Positions 35,083 through 42,723 are shown, numbered from the stretch's first letter. The stretch: DNA of 64,000 nt from an uncultured Eubacteriales bacterium (GCA_949840345.1 CATKWX010000007.1:1-64000), one strand, 5' to 3'. The notes: generated by a model not told the origin, from the letters alone. Program-made: numbers and translations.

Positions 35083-35123
35083 ACTATATAATTAGAAGAA
35101 TTTTCATCTTCTAATTATATAGT
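35083..35123. repeat. 17-bp perfect inverted repeat
   Basis: ACTATATAATTAGAAGA (35083-35099) and its exact reverse complement (35107-35123) with a 7-base spacer. It lies between the structured segment and the sigma-like genes. It may be the terminator of the sigma-like unit or a recombinase site. Confidence 0.65.
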
Positions 35124-35153
35124 GTCATCGACAAACAAAAATGGAGACATTTT

Positions 35154-35339
35154 TTATAATTTTTTTCTGTTTTTTGATAAACTAACAAAAATATTTAAGT
35201 AAATATCTTGTTTTAGATCTTCATTAAAAATACCATTTATGTAGCAATTAGCATTGATAGTTTTCTCCAGTTGATTTAAAATATTCTCTATTTCTTCATT
35301 TGATAAATTAAAATTATTAAATAGCATTGTATTATTCAC
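35154..35339 (-). CDS. Small HTH_16-like (conjugative transposon) regulator
   Basis: A 61-residue protein, probably starting with GTG at 35339, which touches the stop of the gene before it. The segment FNEDLKQDIYLNIFVSL resembles the sigma-region-2-like helix of Tn916-type small regulators. Presumed regulator of the ICE; exact role unknown. Confidence 0.6.
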   Translation of the reverse strand: MNNTMLFNNFNLSNEEIENILNQLEKTINANCYINGIFNEDLKQDIYLNIFVSLSKNRKKL

Positions 35340-35701
35340 TAATAAGCCCCCCCTACCTTTTTTAATACTTTTGATAGAATTTTATACTCATAGCTCTTGT
35401 TCTTCTTTAAATCCTTTCTAAAATCCTTAAAATTATCAGCATTTTCAATAGCTCTTTTTAAAACATTTAACTCCTTTCTTGTTAAATAAGGTTTAGCAAT
35501 TCTAAATAATTCTTCCATAAAAAATTTATTTTCTATTGTTTCAATATCTGAATAACTTTCTAATTCTTTAATAGAGTCTATTGATTCAATTTTAATAATT
35601 GAATTTCTTTTAAACTCTTTTATAAAATATCTTTTCTTTATGTTCATTATTATTGATAATAAATAGCGACTTTCGTGTTCATTTAATTTATAATTTTTCA
35701 T
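35339..35701 (-). CDS. Sigma-like regulatory protein of the ICE
   Basis: A 120-residue protein with a helix pattern typical of ICE sigma-70-like proteins: ESRYLLSIIMNIKKRYFIKE, and a C-terminal LTRKELNVLKRAIENADNFK. Its ribosome binding site AGGAGG is sequestered by a complementary CCTCC located in the upstream leader ORF. This suggests translational coupling control. Function inferred from context only. Confidence 0.55.
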   Translation of the reverse strand: MKNYKLNEHESRYLLSIIMNIKKRYFIKEFKRNSIIKIESIDSIKELESYSDIETIENKFFMEELFRIAKPYLTRKELNVLKRAIENADNFKDFRKDLKKNKSYEYKILSKVLKKVGGAY

Positions 35702-35710
35702 AATAAAAAT

Positions 35711-35947
35711 CCTCCTAATTTAATTGAATTTTAAATTTGAATTAGGAGGAGGTGCTCTTGCTCTATTAGAAAAAAATAAAAAAAGAACCTCTTTACTTCT
35801 TTCAGTAAGTTCATTCTCTTTAAAATGTTTAGTTAATAAAATTAGTTCTTCTAATTTCACTACTATTCTCCAAATATCTACATCAGCGTAGATTAGATAG
35901 AATAGTGTTGAAATTATACTATTAGAACAATAGAAAAAATCTACGCT
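35711..35947 (-). promoter_or_regulatory. Attenuator-like leader with sequestered ribosome binding site
   Basis: On the minus strand, CCTCCTAATT (35740-35749) pairs with AATTAGGAGG (35711-35720), hiding the ribosome binding site of the sigma-like gene. The upstream arm lies inside a 46-codon leader ORF. Further upstream a nested hairpin with arms AGCGTAGATT/AATCTACGCT (35885-35947) encloses AATAGT/ACTATT. The layout fits control by translation of the leader peptide. Confidence 0.55.
35720..35860 (-). CDS. Leader peptide ORF, 46 aa
   Basis: A GTG at 35860 with GGAG 7 bases upstream opens a 46-codon frame that begins MKLEELILLTKHFKE and ends RARAPPPNSNLKFN, with the stop just before the ribosome binding site of the sigma-like gene. 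Its proline run PPP is encoded by the arm of the hairpin that hides that site. Translation to the end would open the hairpin. Confidence 0.45.
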   Translation of the reverse strand: MKLEELILLTKHFKENELTERSKEVLFLFFSNRARAPPPNSNLKFN

Positions 35948-36086
35948 AAAATATAATCTCTCTTAATAATTTTATCTTATGAATATTCAGTATTGTAATT
36001 ATGTATATATATTATGGTATCATATTTTAGATGCAAAACTTGTCGGAATGTGTCGTTGCTTGTATAAAAATGCAATTTGAATAAAA

Positions 36087-36118
36087 AAAATAACCCAGAT
36101 TTTATATTCTGGATTATT
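36087..36118 (-). terminator. Terminator of the ribbon-helix-helix-like gene
   Basis: On the minus strand AATAATCCAGA pairs with TCTGGGTTATT and is followed by TTTTTTTATT. Confidence 0.75.
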
Positions 36119-36183
36119 TCAGTTTTGTGAGAGCAAAACTTTGGAATAGCTTTATTGTAACTAAAAGTATATAATTTGTCAAA

Positions 36184-36552
36184 TTATATGGTAATTAGCT
36201 TTATATATAAATTAAGATTATTTATTTCTAATTGTTGCATTGCACTGTTTATCATTAAAATTTCATCATCATTAAAACATATTTGCTTTCTGTGAACATT
36301 TTTACCTGAAGTAACAAAATTATCTAATTGCTCTTTTGTTACTTCCTTAGAATATAGACAATTTCTAACATATTCACTAAAAGTATCAATTCCAAATTCA
36401 AGCATTCTATTTTGAATTGCAGTATATTCTATATCTGTAAAAATTAGTTGTTTTCTAACTTTGCGATTCCTACTTTCTTCTCTTATCTGATTTTCTCTAT
36501 AATTATAAGGTCTTTCCCTATATTGATATGGTCTTTTTCTTTTTTCATACAT
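36184..36552 (-). CDS. Small basic DNA-binding-like protein with two similar halves
   Basis: A 122-residue protein with an Arg/Tyr-rich N-terminus (RKRPYQYRERPYNYRENQIR), then two related segments: RKQLIFTDIEYTAIQNRMLE and RKQICFNDDEILMINSAMQQ, each a strand followed by helices. This recalls a tandem ribbon-helix-helix like those of MobC or Arc-type proteins. It may be an accessory DNA-binding protein of the ICE. No family named with confidence. Confidence 0.5.
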   Translation of the reverse strand: MYEKRKRPYQYRERPYNYRENQIREESRNRKVRKQLIFTDIEYTAIQNRMLEFGIDTFSEYVRNCLYSKEVTKEQLDNFVTSGKNVHRKQICFNDDEILMINSAMQQLEINNLNLYIKLITI

Positions 36553-36625
36553 ACAAAAAACCCCTCTTTATCATAAGTATTTATACCAAAATTTCATTTA
36601 TATATTTTTTTATAATATTATTGTT

Positions 36626-37057
36626 TTATTTAATGCTACTTATTATGTCTTGCAAATCTATATTATTATTTTCTACAACCTTTATCTCAAAACTGTCAAA
36701 TTCTGATTTATTATTCTCTATAAATTTCTTTGCATTTTCTCTGCTAAAAAATGTATATGTTTTTTTATTTTTATTCTTTATTTCAAACAAGTGAATTTTT
36801 TCATTATTAGCATCTCTCTTTCTTATTTCTTGCTTAACTACTTCAAATAATTTGCTTTTTAAATTTTTATAAACTTCTTGCTCTTCTTCTAATTTTATGA
36901 TTCTTTTAAATATTGTTAACATATCTTCTAGTAATTCCATATTTGTTTCTTTGTTTTCTAATAAAGAATATAATATTCTTCTTTCTTCCAAATACTTGTC
37001 TTTTAAATTAGCAGTGTCATCTAATAATCTATTTGCTTCTCTTTTTAATTCTTCCAT
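36626..37057 (-). CDS. Hypothetical coiled-coil protein
   Basis: A 143-residue protein, largely coiled coil for the first 90 residues (Glu/Lys/Leu heptads). A C-terminal part, FEIKNKNKKTYTFFSRENAK, looks like a small beta domain. Its ATG overlaps the end of the AbrB-like gene by 13 bases, so the pair is co-translated. Function unknown. Confidence 0.6.
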   Translation of the reverse strand: MEELKREANRLLDDTANLKDKYLEERRILYSLLENKETNMELLEDMLTIFKRIIKLEEEQEVYKNLKSKLFEVVKQEIRKRDANNEKIHLFEIKNKNKKTYTFFSRENAKKFIENNKSEFDSFEIKVVENNNIDLQDIISSIK

Positions 37058-37311
37058 AACTCATTACCTCCAATTTTAGTTATCTTTTTTATACATTTAT
37101 TACATACTGATTTTTCCAGTACACTTGTTAAATTCTTATCATTGCCACAAAAAATACAAGATTTTTCGTTTTTGGATAAAATTATACTATCATTATCTAC
37201 ATAAATTTCCAAAGCATCTTTTTCTTGTATATCTAATTGGTTCCTAATTTCCATAGGGAGAGTTACTCTTCCCAGTTCATCAACTCTTCTCACAATACCT
37301 GTATTTTTCAT
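37045..37311 (-). CDS. AbrB/SpoVT-type regulator with a C-terminal zinc ribbon
   Basis: An 88-residue protein. Residues 1-48 are a swapped-hairpin AbrB domain: TGIVRRVDELGRVTLPMEIR and LDIQEKDALEIYVDNDSIIL. Residues about 52-78 hold CIFCGNDKNL and CNKCIKK, two CxxC pairs that may bind zinc. Such fusions occur in Clostridia. Presumably a transition-state-like repressor of ICE or host genes. Confidence 0.85.
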   Translation of the reverse strand: MKNTGIVRRVDELGRVTLPMEIRNQLDIQEKDALEIYVDNDSIILSKNEKSCIFCGNDKNLTSVLEKSVCNKCIKKITKIGGNELWKN

Positions 37312-37475
37312 ATTACATATTTCTCCTTTGTATCTTAACTATGCCTATTGCATATTAAAAAAAAAAATGAAAATACTACTTATTATAGTTTTTATTTTTA
37401 ATAGGCTGTACTCTATTATTCTATTACAAAATTAGTTATAAAATCAATACATATTAAAAAAAATTAGGAGCAACT

Positions 37476-37724
37476 ATGAAATTTAATAAATATAATACTT
37501 CATATAATATTGTTGGAAAAAAATTAAAAGAAATAAGAGAAAGTAAAAATATATCTCAAGAACAATTAAGTAACAAACTAGCATTATTAGGAATCACTTT
37601 ATATCAAAGCGATATTTTTAATATAGAACACAATGCGAGAACTGTCAGAGATTTTGAATTATGGGGAATTTGCAATATTTTAGGAATTAAAGCAGAAGAT
37701 TTATTTGACCCTAATAGCAATTAA
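37476..37724 (+). CDS. XRE-family helix-turn-helix regulator
   Basis: An 82-residue single-domain regulator, GKKLKEIRESKNISQEQLSN about residues 15-34 being the HTH. AGGAG precedes the ATG. It is a paralogue of the XRE gene at 40950: the same layout and shared GITLYQSDIFNIEH-like block. Followed by a strong terminator. Confidence 0.85.
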   Translation: MKFNKYNTSYNIVGKKLKEIRESKNISQEQLSNKLALLGITLYQSDIFNIEHNARTVRDFELWGICNILGIKAEDLFDPNSN

Positions 37725-37760
37725 AAAAGAATAGAATTGAATAAATTCCTATTCTTTTTT
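37723..37760. terminator. Bidirectional terminator after the XRE gene
   Basis: AAAAAAGAATAG pairs with CTATTCTTTTTT over a 14-base loop. Confidence 0.85.
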
Positions 37761-37852
37761 AATTTTTAATCATACAAATATTTTTTATATAAATTATAGA
37801 TGTTTTATCAGCTCTATAACTTGTAATTTTTCAGTATCTATCAAATTTTTTA

Positions 37853-38239
37853 TCATATTTCCATTTGCAAAAATTTCGACAATTCTACCTTTTTTACATT
37901 CTTTAATTTACTTATTTTTTCTTGCACGGCATTTTTCGATTCCAAGTCTACTAATTTTACTTTATACATATCAAATCGTGCATCATATTCTACAGTATTT
38001 ACACCCTCTATTTGTAGCATTTCATTTTCCACTTGTTTTATTTCCATATCTGTCAAATTGTCTTGTACAAATACAGATATTGTATTATCAAATTCTCCAT
38101 ACTGTAATAATAAATCGATATTGTTATTTGCTTTTACTAAATTGTTATTTGCTCTTACTAAAAAATATGTTTCAATCATAATAGCTACTGCAAGTATTAC
38201 AATTAAAAAGACTAAAATTAAATTTTTTTTCATATATTT
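37853..38239 (-). CDS. Orphan FtsX-extracellular-domain-like protein
   Basis: A 128-residue protein. The ATG at 38239 follows GGGAGTGATT. One membrane helix (residues 2-22) is followed by a domain reading ISVFVQDNLTDMEIKQVENE and then MLQIEGVNTVEYDARFDMYK, the pattern of the large extracellular loop of the divisome protein FtsX (isVfl.d.....e....i....gV..v.y). The rest of FtsX is missing. It may interact with or decoy the host's FtsX-linked peptidoglycan hydrolases. The match is by eye. Confidence 0.55.
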   Translation of the reverse strand, partial: KYMKKNLILVFLIVILAVAIMIETYFLVRANNNLVKANNNIDLLLQYGEFDNTISVFVQDNLTDMEIKQVENEMLQIEGVNTVEYDARFDMYKVKLVDLESKNAVQEKISKLKNVKKVELSKFLQMEI

Positions 38240-38283
38240 AATCACTCCCAACATATTCAACTAATTTATTTAATTTCTAATTA

Positions 38284-38883
38284 TTAGTTCCATTTTCTAT
38301 TTTCAATACTGTTTTGCATATATTTTATTTGGCTCTCATATTCTTTTTGTGAATCGTTTGTCTTTGAATAAAAATTACCTACAAAACATACTAATAGTAT
38401 AACACCTATAATATAAATTAAATTTAACCATATCGGTGAAACTTCTTTATATTTTCTATAACAAAATATTCCACTTACTACTGATGACATAAATACAAAA
38501 TCTGATATTAGAATTATTTTTATTATGATATTATTCATAGTTGTACTAATATTACTTACTCTATGAATTACAAGTTCAAGTGATGACATTGCAATGAAAC
38601 TTACTATTATTATTATTCCTATTATAACTGCTTTTTTACTCACTTTTGTAAATTTTTCATTCTTCTGTGTATTATTCCTAAAACAATTCAAAACGATATA
38701 TACTAATGTTCCAATAGCAATAATAATTATCATTGCACTAACTTGACTCGCTTTAACTGTTTCTTTTATTTCTTCTATTTCTTTTAATTCTACTAGTGAA
38801 TCTGTTGCATATACCACGCTAGATATACTCATAAATACCATTACTACCAAGACTACAATTATACACATCTTTTTATTCATCAT
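38284..38883 (-). CDS. Hypothetical membrane protein, 199 aa
   Basis: Starts at the ATG at 38883 (AGAGG upstream). A signal-like N-terminus (CIIVVLVVMVFMSISSVVYA) is followed by four membrane helices. Its C-terminal half shares a KYKEVSPIWL... pattern with the next gene upstream (KNKEKMPTWL...), so they are paralogues. Part of the small-membrane-protein cargo cluster. Function unknown. Confidence 0.6.
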   Translation of the reverse strand: MMNKKMCIIVVLVVMVFMSISSVVYATDSLVELKEIEEIKETVKASQVSAMIIIIAIGTLVYIVLNCFRNNTQKNEKFTKVSKKAVIIGIIIIVSFIAMSSLELVIHRVSNISTTMNNIIIKIILISDFVFMSSVVSGIFCYRKYKEVSPIWLNLIYIIGVILLVCFVGNFYSKTNDSQKEYESQIKYMQNSIENRKWN

Positions 38884-38917
38884 TGTACCTCTTTTATTTA
38901 ACATATTTTTATTGTTT

Positions 38918-38953
38918 GTTGTACGAGTGACAGAAAAAAGTCATTTGTACAAC
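38918..38953 (-). repeat. Intercistronic hairpin, copy A
   Basis: On the minus strand GTTGTAC pairs with GTACAAC and TGAC with GTCA around a TTTTTT-containing loop. A nearly identical hairpin is at 39291-39325. Confidence 0.65.
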
Positions 38954-39261
38954 TATATTTTTTGAGTAAACTTCTGATATATTCTCAAATCCATTATTGT
39001 CGAAACTCCCCACATAATTGCGAACACTACTACTAAAACTATAATGATAATTAACCATGTTGGCATTTTTTCTTTGTTTTTTATAGATGCTACTATACAA
39101 CCTATAATTGAAACTATATCTACTACTAATGATATTGAAAACAATACTTTCATTATTTGCCATATTTCCCTTGTATTATCTGCATTTAAAGCACCACATA
39201 ATACCATAAATATTATTGTTAATACAATGCCAATTGCAAAAAGCATTTTCCATTTTTTCAA
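38953..39261 (-). CDS. Hypothetical membrane protein, 102 aa
   Basis: The TTG at 39261 has AAGGGGGTG upstream, and the longer frame runs into an intercistronic hairpin. It has three membrane helices and a KNKEKMPTWL motif before the last, shared with the gene downstream. Flanked on both sides by copies of the same hairpin, as if a gene-plus-hairpin unit had duplicated. Confidence 0.6.
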   Translation of the reverse strand: MKKWKMLFAIGIVLTIIFMVLCGALNADNTREIWQIMKVLFSISLVVDIVSIIGCIVASIKNKEKMPTWLIIIIVLVVVFAIMWGVSTIMDLRIYQKFTQKI

Positions 39262-39290
39262 TTTTTCACCCCCTTGATTTGACCTTATTG

Positions 39291-39325
39291 CTGTACGAGG
39301 ACCGAAAAAAGTCATTTGTACAACA
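39291..39325 (-). repeat. Intercistronic hairpin, copy B
   Basis: CTGTTGTAC pairs with GTACAG and GAC with GTC around a T-rich loop; nearly the same sequence as copy A. Confidence 0.65.
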
Positions 39326-39357
39326 GAACGGGTTTATTGTAATGAGTACTGTAAATA

Positions 39358-39738
39358 TTATTTGGTCTTTGTCACATTATATATTGCATCTTCAAAGCAA
39401 TCATATCCACCTGCCATTTTCATTTTAAATGTTTTTTTATCTACTTTAATCCACATCATTACTTTATCATTACCATTGCATATATTCTTTGTGTAATCAT
39501 CTTTTGCAATGCATTCTATTGTATAAACATGACTATCTTTATTTGTCTCAATTTCATAATTTAATTTTACATTATTATTCATCTCATATTGCAATATAAC
39601 TGTTCTTATATCGCTTCTGTATTTGTCTAATTCAGTTTCAATATGTGCTTTCTTTCGTGGATATACAGTCACAAATATTATCATAATTAACAATATTATT
39701 ACTACTGCACCTAAAACTATTATTTTCTTATTTTTCAT
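39358..39738 (-). CDS. Hypothetical single-pass membrane protein, 126 aa
   Basis: GGAGGTG lies before the ATG. Membrane helix at residues 5-25, then a soluble extracytoplasmic domain with two Cys (TIECIAKDDYTKNIC) that might form a disulfide. Neighbours are of the same build. No family recognised. Confidence 0.6.
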   Translation of the reverse strand: MKNKKIIVLGAVVIILLIMIIFVTVYPRKKAHIETELDKYRSDIRTVILQYEMNNNVKLNYEIETNKDSHVYTIECIAKDDYTKNICNGNDKVMMWIKVDKKTFKMKMAGGYDCFEDAIYNVTKTK

Positions 39739-39781
39739 TTCATCACCTCCTGTTGTAAGAGTAACCGAATTTATTAGTATG

Positions 39782-40201
39782 TTATTTTATTCTTACATTG
39801 TTATTTATATCAACATATGCTGTCATACCATCTTTTTTTATTTCAATTTCAGGAAGATTATTATTACTAACTGCTTTAACATTATTTATTCCATATACAT
39901 TTTTTAATTCTTCTTCTATTCCAAATATAGTTGCAAAAGAAAGTTTTTCTTCACAACGTTTTTTGGCTAAATCAAATTCCTTTTTTATATCCTCTTTAAA
40001 TGCCTGTTGTTGCGGTATACTAGGTGTGTTATATTTATCATGAACCGTATTGATTATGTTTTCCTTGTCTTGTTCTATTTTCTTTTCTATTCTTATAGCA
40101 TCCATCACACTTGTTATAATTGCATAAGCTCCTATAACCCCAACAATTAGTACAATTACCATTATTACTTGCTTATTATTCGTTTTATTTTTACAAAACA
40201 T
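39782..40201 (-). CDS. Hypothetical single-pass membrane protein, 139 aa
   Basis: Membrane helix at about residues 12-32 (VIMVIVLIVGVIGAYAIITS), then a helical and beta extracytoplasmic domain. AAGGAG lies upstream of the ATG. It follows the 161-residue gene by 12 bases. Function unknown. Confidence 0.6.
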   Translation of the reverse strand: MFCKNKTNNKQVIMVIVLIVGVIGAYAIITSVMDAIRIEKKIEQDKENIINTVHDKYNTPSIPQQQAFKEDIKKEFDLAKKRCEEKLSFATIFGIEEELKNVYGINNVKAVSNNNLPEIEIKKDGMTAYVDINNNVRIK

Positions 40202-40213
40202 ATATATTTCTCC

Positions 40214-40699
40214 TTACTTTACTAGTTCAAGTAATTCATCTAAATTTGAAAATTGTACTAGATATTTATTAGATGTTTTAAATATATCATCATAATAAGA
40301 ACCAGCTGTTCCTAATAATTCTAAACTATCATCTTCATTATAGACTTTTATTTTATCATCTGAAATTACTATATAAATTTTTTTGCTAGGTGATATATCC
40401 ATAGGTTCTATTCCATTACTACTATTGTTTTTGTGTGCTTTAAAACCTCTAACAACTAAATAATTACCTTTTGAATAGCATATATTTACCGTAGCTACAT
40501 CAATATCTTCTTTTTTTATTTTGTTTTCAATACCTTTGGAAATATTTTTAAGATAATCGAAATCTGTTTGTGTCATATCATATCTTTCTAACATACTGAT
40601 AGTTTTATTATTCTTATTTATTGAGTTTACAGCAAATGCTACTATAATACTAACAGCAACAATTCCTATTATCATCATTACTATATAACCTTTTTTCAT
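40214..40699 (-). CDS. Hypothetical single-pass membrane protein, 161 aa
   Basis: Membrane helix at residues 4-24 (GYIVMMIIGIVAVSIIVAFA), then an extracytoplasmic domain with no motif known to me. First gene of the leftward run of six small membrane proteins (40699 to 37853) that seem to be ICE cargo. Its divergent upstream region carries a 22-base inverted repeat shared with the XRE gene. Confidence 0.6.
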   Translation of the reverse strand: MKKGYIVMMIIGIVAVSIIVAFAVNSINKNNKTISMLERYDMTQTDFDYLKNISKGIENKIKKEDIDVATVNICYSKGNYLVVRGFKAHKNNSSNGIEPMDISPSKKIYIVISDDKIKVYNEDDSLELLGTAGSYYDDIFKTSNKYLVQFSNLDELLELVK

Positions 40700-40865
40700 T
40701 GTTTACATACTCCCTTCTTATTTTATATTTAACTTTATTTATAAATTACTATTTGTTTGTTAATTCATTTATACATTAAAATTATAATATATTGATTAGA
40801 AAATTGCAATTTTTTTACTTTATATATATAGTTTATGAATAATAAAAAAATATAATAAATATTCT

Positions 40866-40936
40866 CCTTGTTAATATCATTACAACAGTTTTTTTTATTT
40901 GTATTGTAAAATTTTGTTGTAATGTTGTTAACAAGG
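40866..40936. promoter_or_regulatory. Inverted-repeat operator between the membrane-protein cluster and the XRE gene
   Basis: Arms 40866-40887 and 40915-40936 match in 20 of 22 positions. Each arm is a copy of TTGTTGTAATG, three bases with middle T, TTAACAA. A third copy lies at 41706-41726 before the receiver-domain gene. Confidence 0.6.
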
Positions 40937-40949
40937 ATGGTGTATAAAT

Positions 40950-41207
40950 TTGAAAATAAATAAGATAAATGGAAAATCAAATATTATAGGTAAAAATTTA
41001 AAGAAATATAGAGAATCAAAAGGCTTAACTCAAAGAGAGTTAAGCGAAAAATTAGAACTATTAGGATTAACTATTTACCATTCCGATATCCACAATATGG
41101 AACATGGAAGAAAAACTGTTAGGGATTATGAAGTCAAAGCTTTCGCTATTGCTTTAAAAATATCATTAGAAAATTTATATGAAGATACAGATGAAGAATA
41201 TGAATAA
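40950..41207 (+). CDS. XRE-family helix-turn-helix regulator
   Basis: An 85-residue regulator starting with TTG at 40950, just after AAGG. HTH in GKNLKKYRESKGLTQRELSE (about residues 14-33). Paralogue of the gene at 37476. It directly follows an inverted-repeat operator, so it probably represses itself and the divergent cluster. Convergent with the receiver-domain gene, whose promoter has the same operator. Confidence 0.85.
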   Translation: MKINKINGKSNIIGKNLKKYRESKGLTQRELSEKLELLGLTIYHSDIHNMEHGRKTVRDYEVKAFAIALKISLENLYEDTDEEYE

Positions 41208-41210
41208 AAT

Positions 41211-41687
41211 CTACCTTATTTTATTTTTAATCAAATCAAAAAAGTACTTTATTTTAGTTATAGAACTTGCAGTAACAATTTTGTTTTCTTTTGCAATAAT
41301 TTCATTAGGATATATTTTGTAATATACTCTATTTAATATTTCTAAAAAATCTTCTTTTATAAATGGTTTTAATAAGCAATATTCAATATCAAGTTCTTTT
41401 ATTTTAGAATAATAATCAGTTATACTTCCTGATACCAAAATAAATATAGGCTTATTGTTGCTATCTTGATAATGCTCTATTATCTCTATTCCTGTCCACC
41501 CCATTTTTTTCTTAATATCTGTAATTACAACATCAGGTCTAAATTTTTCTATCATTTCTATTTCTGTTAATTCATCATTAGATATTCCTACTATTTCATA
41601 CCTTATATCTTTTTTAATATATTTCATCATACTATCAGCTATGTACTTGTTATCATCTGCTATTAGAATTTTAACTGTTTCATTCAT
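41211..41687 (-). CDS. Stand-alone response-regulator receiver protein
   Basis: A 158-residue protein; the ATG at 41687 follows GGAGATAAA. Receiver domain (about residues 5-120) with KILIADDNKYIADSMM (acidic pair), the phospho-acceptor region DVVITDIKKKMGWTGIE, and LLKPFIKEDF with the conserved Lys-Pro. No DNA-binding output domain; the last 35 residues are not a known effector. No kinase gene is near. Upstream lies the operator shared with the XRE gene. Confidence 0.8.
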   Translation of the reverse strand: MNETVKILIADDNKYIADSMMKYIKKDIRYEIVGISNDELTEIEMIEKFRPDVVITDIKKKMGWTGIEIIEHYQDSNNKPIFILVSGSITDYYSKIKELDIEYCLLKPFIKEDFLEILNRVYYKIYPNEIIAKENKIVTASSITKIKYFFDLIKNKIR

Positions 41688-41705
41688 AAATTTTATCTCC
41701 TTATC

Positions 41706-41726
41706 TTGTTGTAATGTTTTTAACAA
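41706..41726. promoter_or_regulatory. Third copy of the TTGTTGTAATG operator
   Basis: TTGTTGTAATG, TTT, TTAACAA, 19 bases before the start codon of the receiver gene and matching the two arms at 40866-40936. Confidence 0.55.
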
Positions 41727-41925
41727 ACAGATTAAAAAAATATAAATTTATTTTATTATCACTTACAACTAAAAATATCATTTATATTGATATTATAACA
41801 TTTTTTCTAGTTAATTACAAGCAAGTAGTTAAAAGTGTCGAAGTTTTTTAGATGTTTCTTCAAAAGTAGCACATATTTTAGTATATATCATTGCTATACT
41901 TTTATTTGAAAGAAGGTTGATACTT

Positions 41926-42162
41926 ATGACTTTAACAAATGCTGTTCGACAAAGAATAAAAAAATTGTTAAAACAAAATAATATGAATATATGGAAATTA
42001 TATAAAAGAACTGGTGTATCTGCATCTACCCTAACCTATTTTATTAATCAAAAACGAGGACTAATAACTATGAAAACTTTGCTACATATTTGTGAGGGAT
42101 TTGGAATTAGTCTAAAAGAATTTTTTGATGACCCTTTATTTGAAAATGTTGAAGAAGATTAA
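41926..42162 (+). CDS. XRE-family helix-turn-helix regulator (Cro/CI-like)
   Basis: A 78-residue HTH protein; the ATG at 41926 follows AGAAGG. MNIWKLYKRTGVSASTLTYF is the HTH, followed by a short helix ending FGISLKEFFDDPLF. Typical regulator of Firmicutes mobile elements. Followed by a terminator. Confidence 0.85.
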   Translation: MTLTNAVRQRIKKLLKQNNMNIWKLYKRTGVSASTLTYFINQKRGLITMKTLLHICEGFGISLKEFFDDPLFENVEED

Positions 42163-42201
42163 AACATAGCCGTTATTATATATAAAAGACTATGTTTTTT
42201 G
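42161..42201. terminator. Terminator after the Cro/CI-like gene
   Basis: AAAACATAG pairs with CTATGTTTT over about 20 bases and is followed by TTG; it overlaps the stop. Confidence 0.7.
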
Positions 42202-42321
42202 TTTCTATAAATTATCCTCTAATAATAGGTTATTGGCTATAAGAAATAGAATATTATTTTTTCTATTGATTTTTTGTTTTTCTTTTTATATAATTACATA
42301 AGTTTCAAGGAGGCATTACAA

Positions 42322-42495
42322 ATGAATATAAAACAGTTAGAAGAATTGAGTTGCAAAAGCGACAATGTATTAAGGCAAGAATTTGAGGCTGGAGAATATT
42401 CTCTATTAACTTTAAGAGAAATGCTAGATAATGACTATATTACGCAAGAACGCTACAACAGAATAGTCCGTGCTAATGAAATAGATATAATATAA
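42322..42495 (+). CDS. Small conserved-looking ICE protein, 57 aa
   Basis: AAGGAGG lies before the ATG at 42322. The product is acidic and helical (QLEELSCKSDNVLRQEFEAG). No known motif. Ends at a bidirectional terminator. Confidence 0.6.
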   Translation: MNIKQLEELSCKSDNVLRQEFEAGEYSLLTLREMLDNDYITQERYNRIVRANEIDII

Positions 42496-42498
42496 GTT

Positions 42499-42530
42499 AA
42501 GTACCACTCATTTTAAACAAGTGGTACTTT
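42499..42530. terminator. Bidirectional terminator between convergent genes
   Basis: AAGTACCACT pairs with AGTGGTACTT over a 10-base loop, with TTTTATTT on one side. Confidence 0.8.
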
Positions 42531-42534
42531 TATT

Positions 42535-42723
42535 TTATCTTACAATAGATTTAGAATACACTACTCTATTTATATCACTAGTATCTATAACTTTTTTGCC
42601 TAGAGTTATTCCATAAGCATTTACTACCTCTGCAATAAATTGATTTTTATTTTTAATAACATCTAAAATTGTTGCTCGTTTTTTATCTTTTAACTCTACT
42701 ACATCAAATTTATTTATTTTCAT
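42535..42723 (-). CDS. Small ICE protein, 62 aa
   Basis: Starts at the ATG at 42723 (GGAATGATG upstream). Sequence MKINKFDVVELKDKKRATIL suggests a small beta-barrel, like the DUF4926/SH3-like proteins. Last gene of the conjugation operon. Function unknown. Confidence 0.55.
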   Translation of the reverse strand: MKINKFDVVELKDKKRATILDVIKNKNQFIAEVVNAYGITLGKKVIDTSDINRVVYSKSIVR

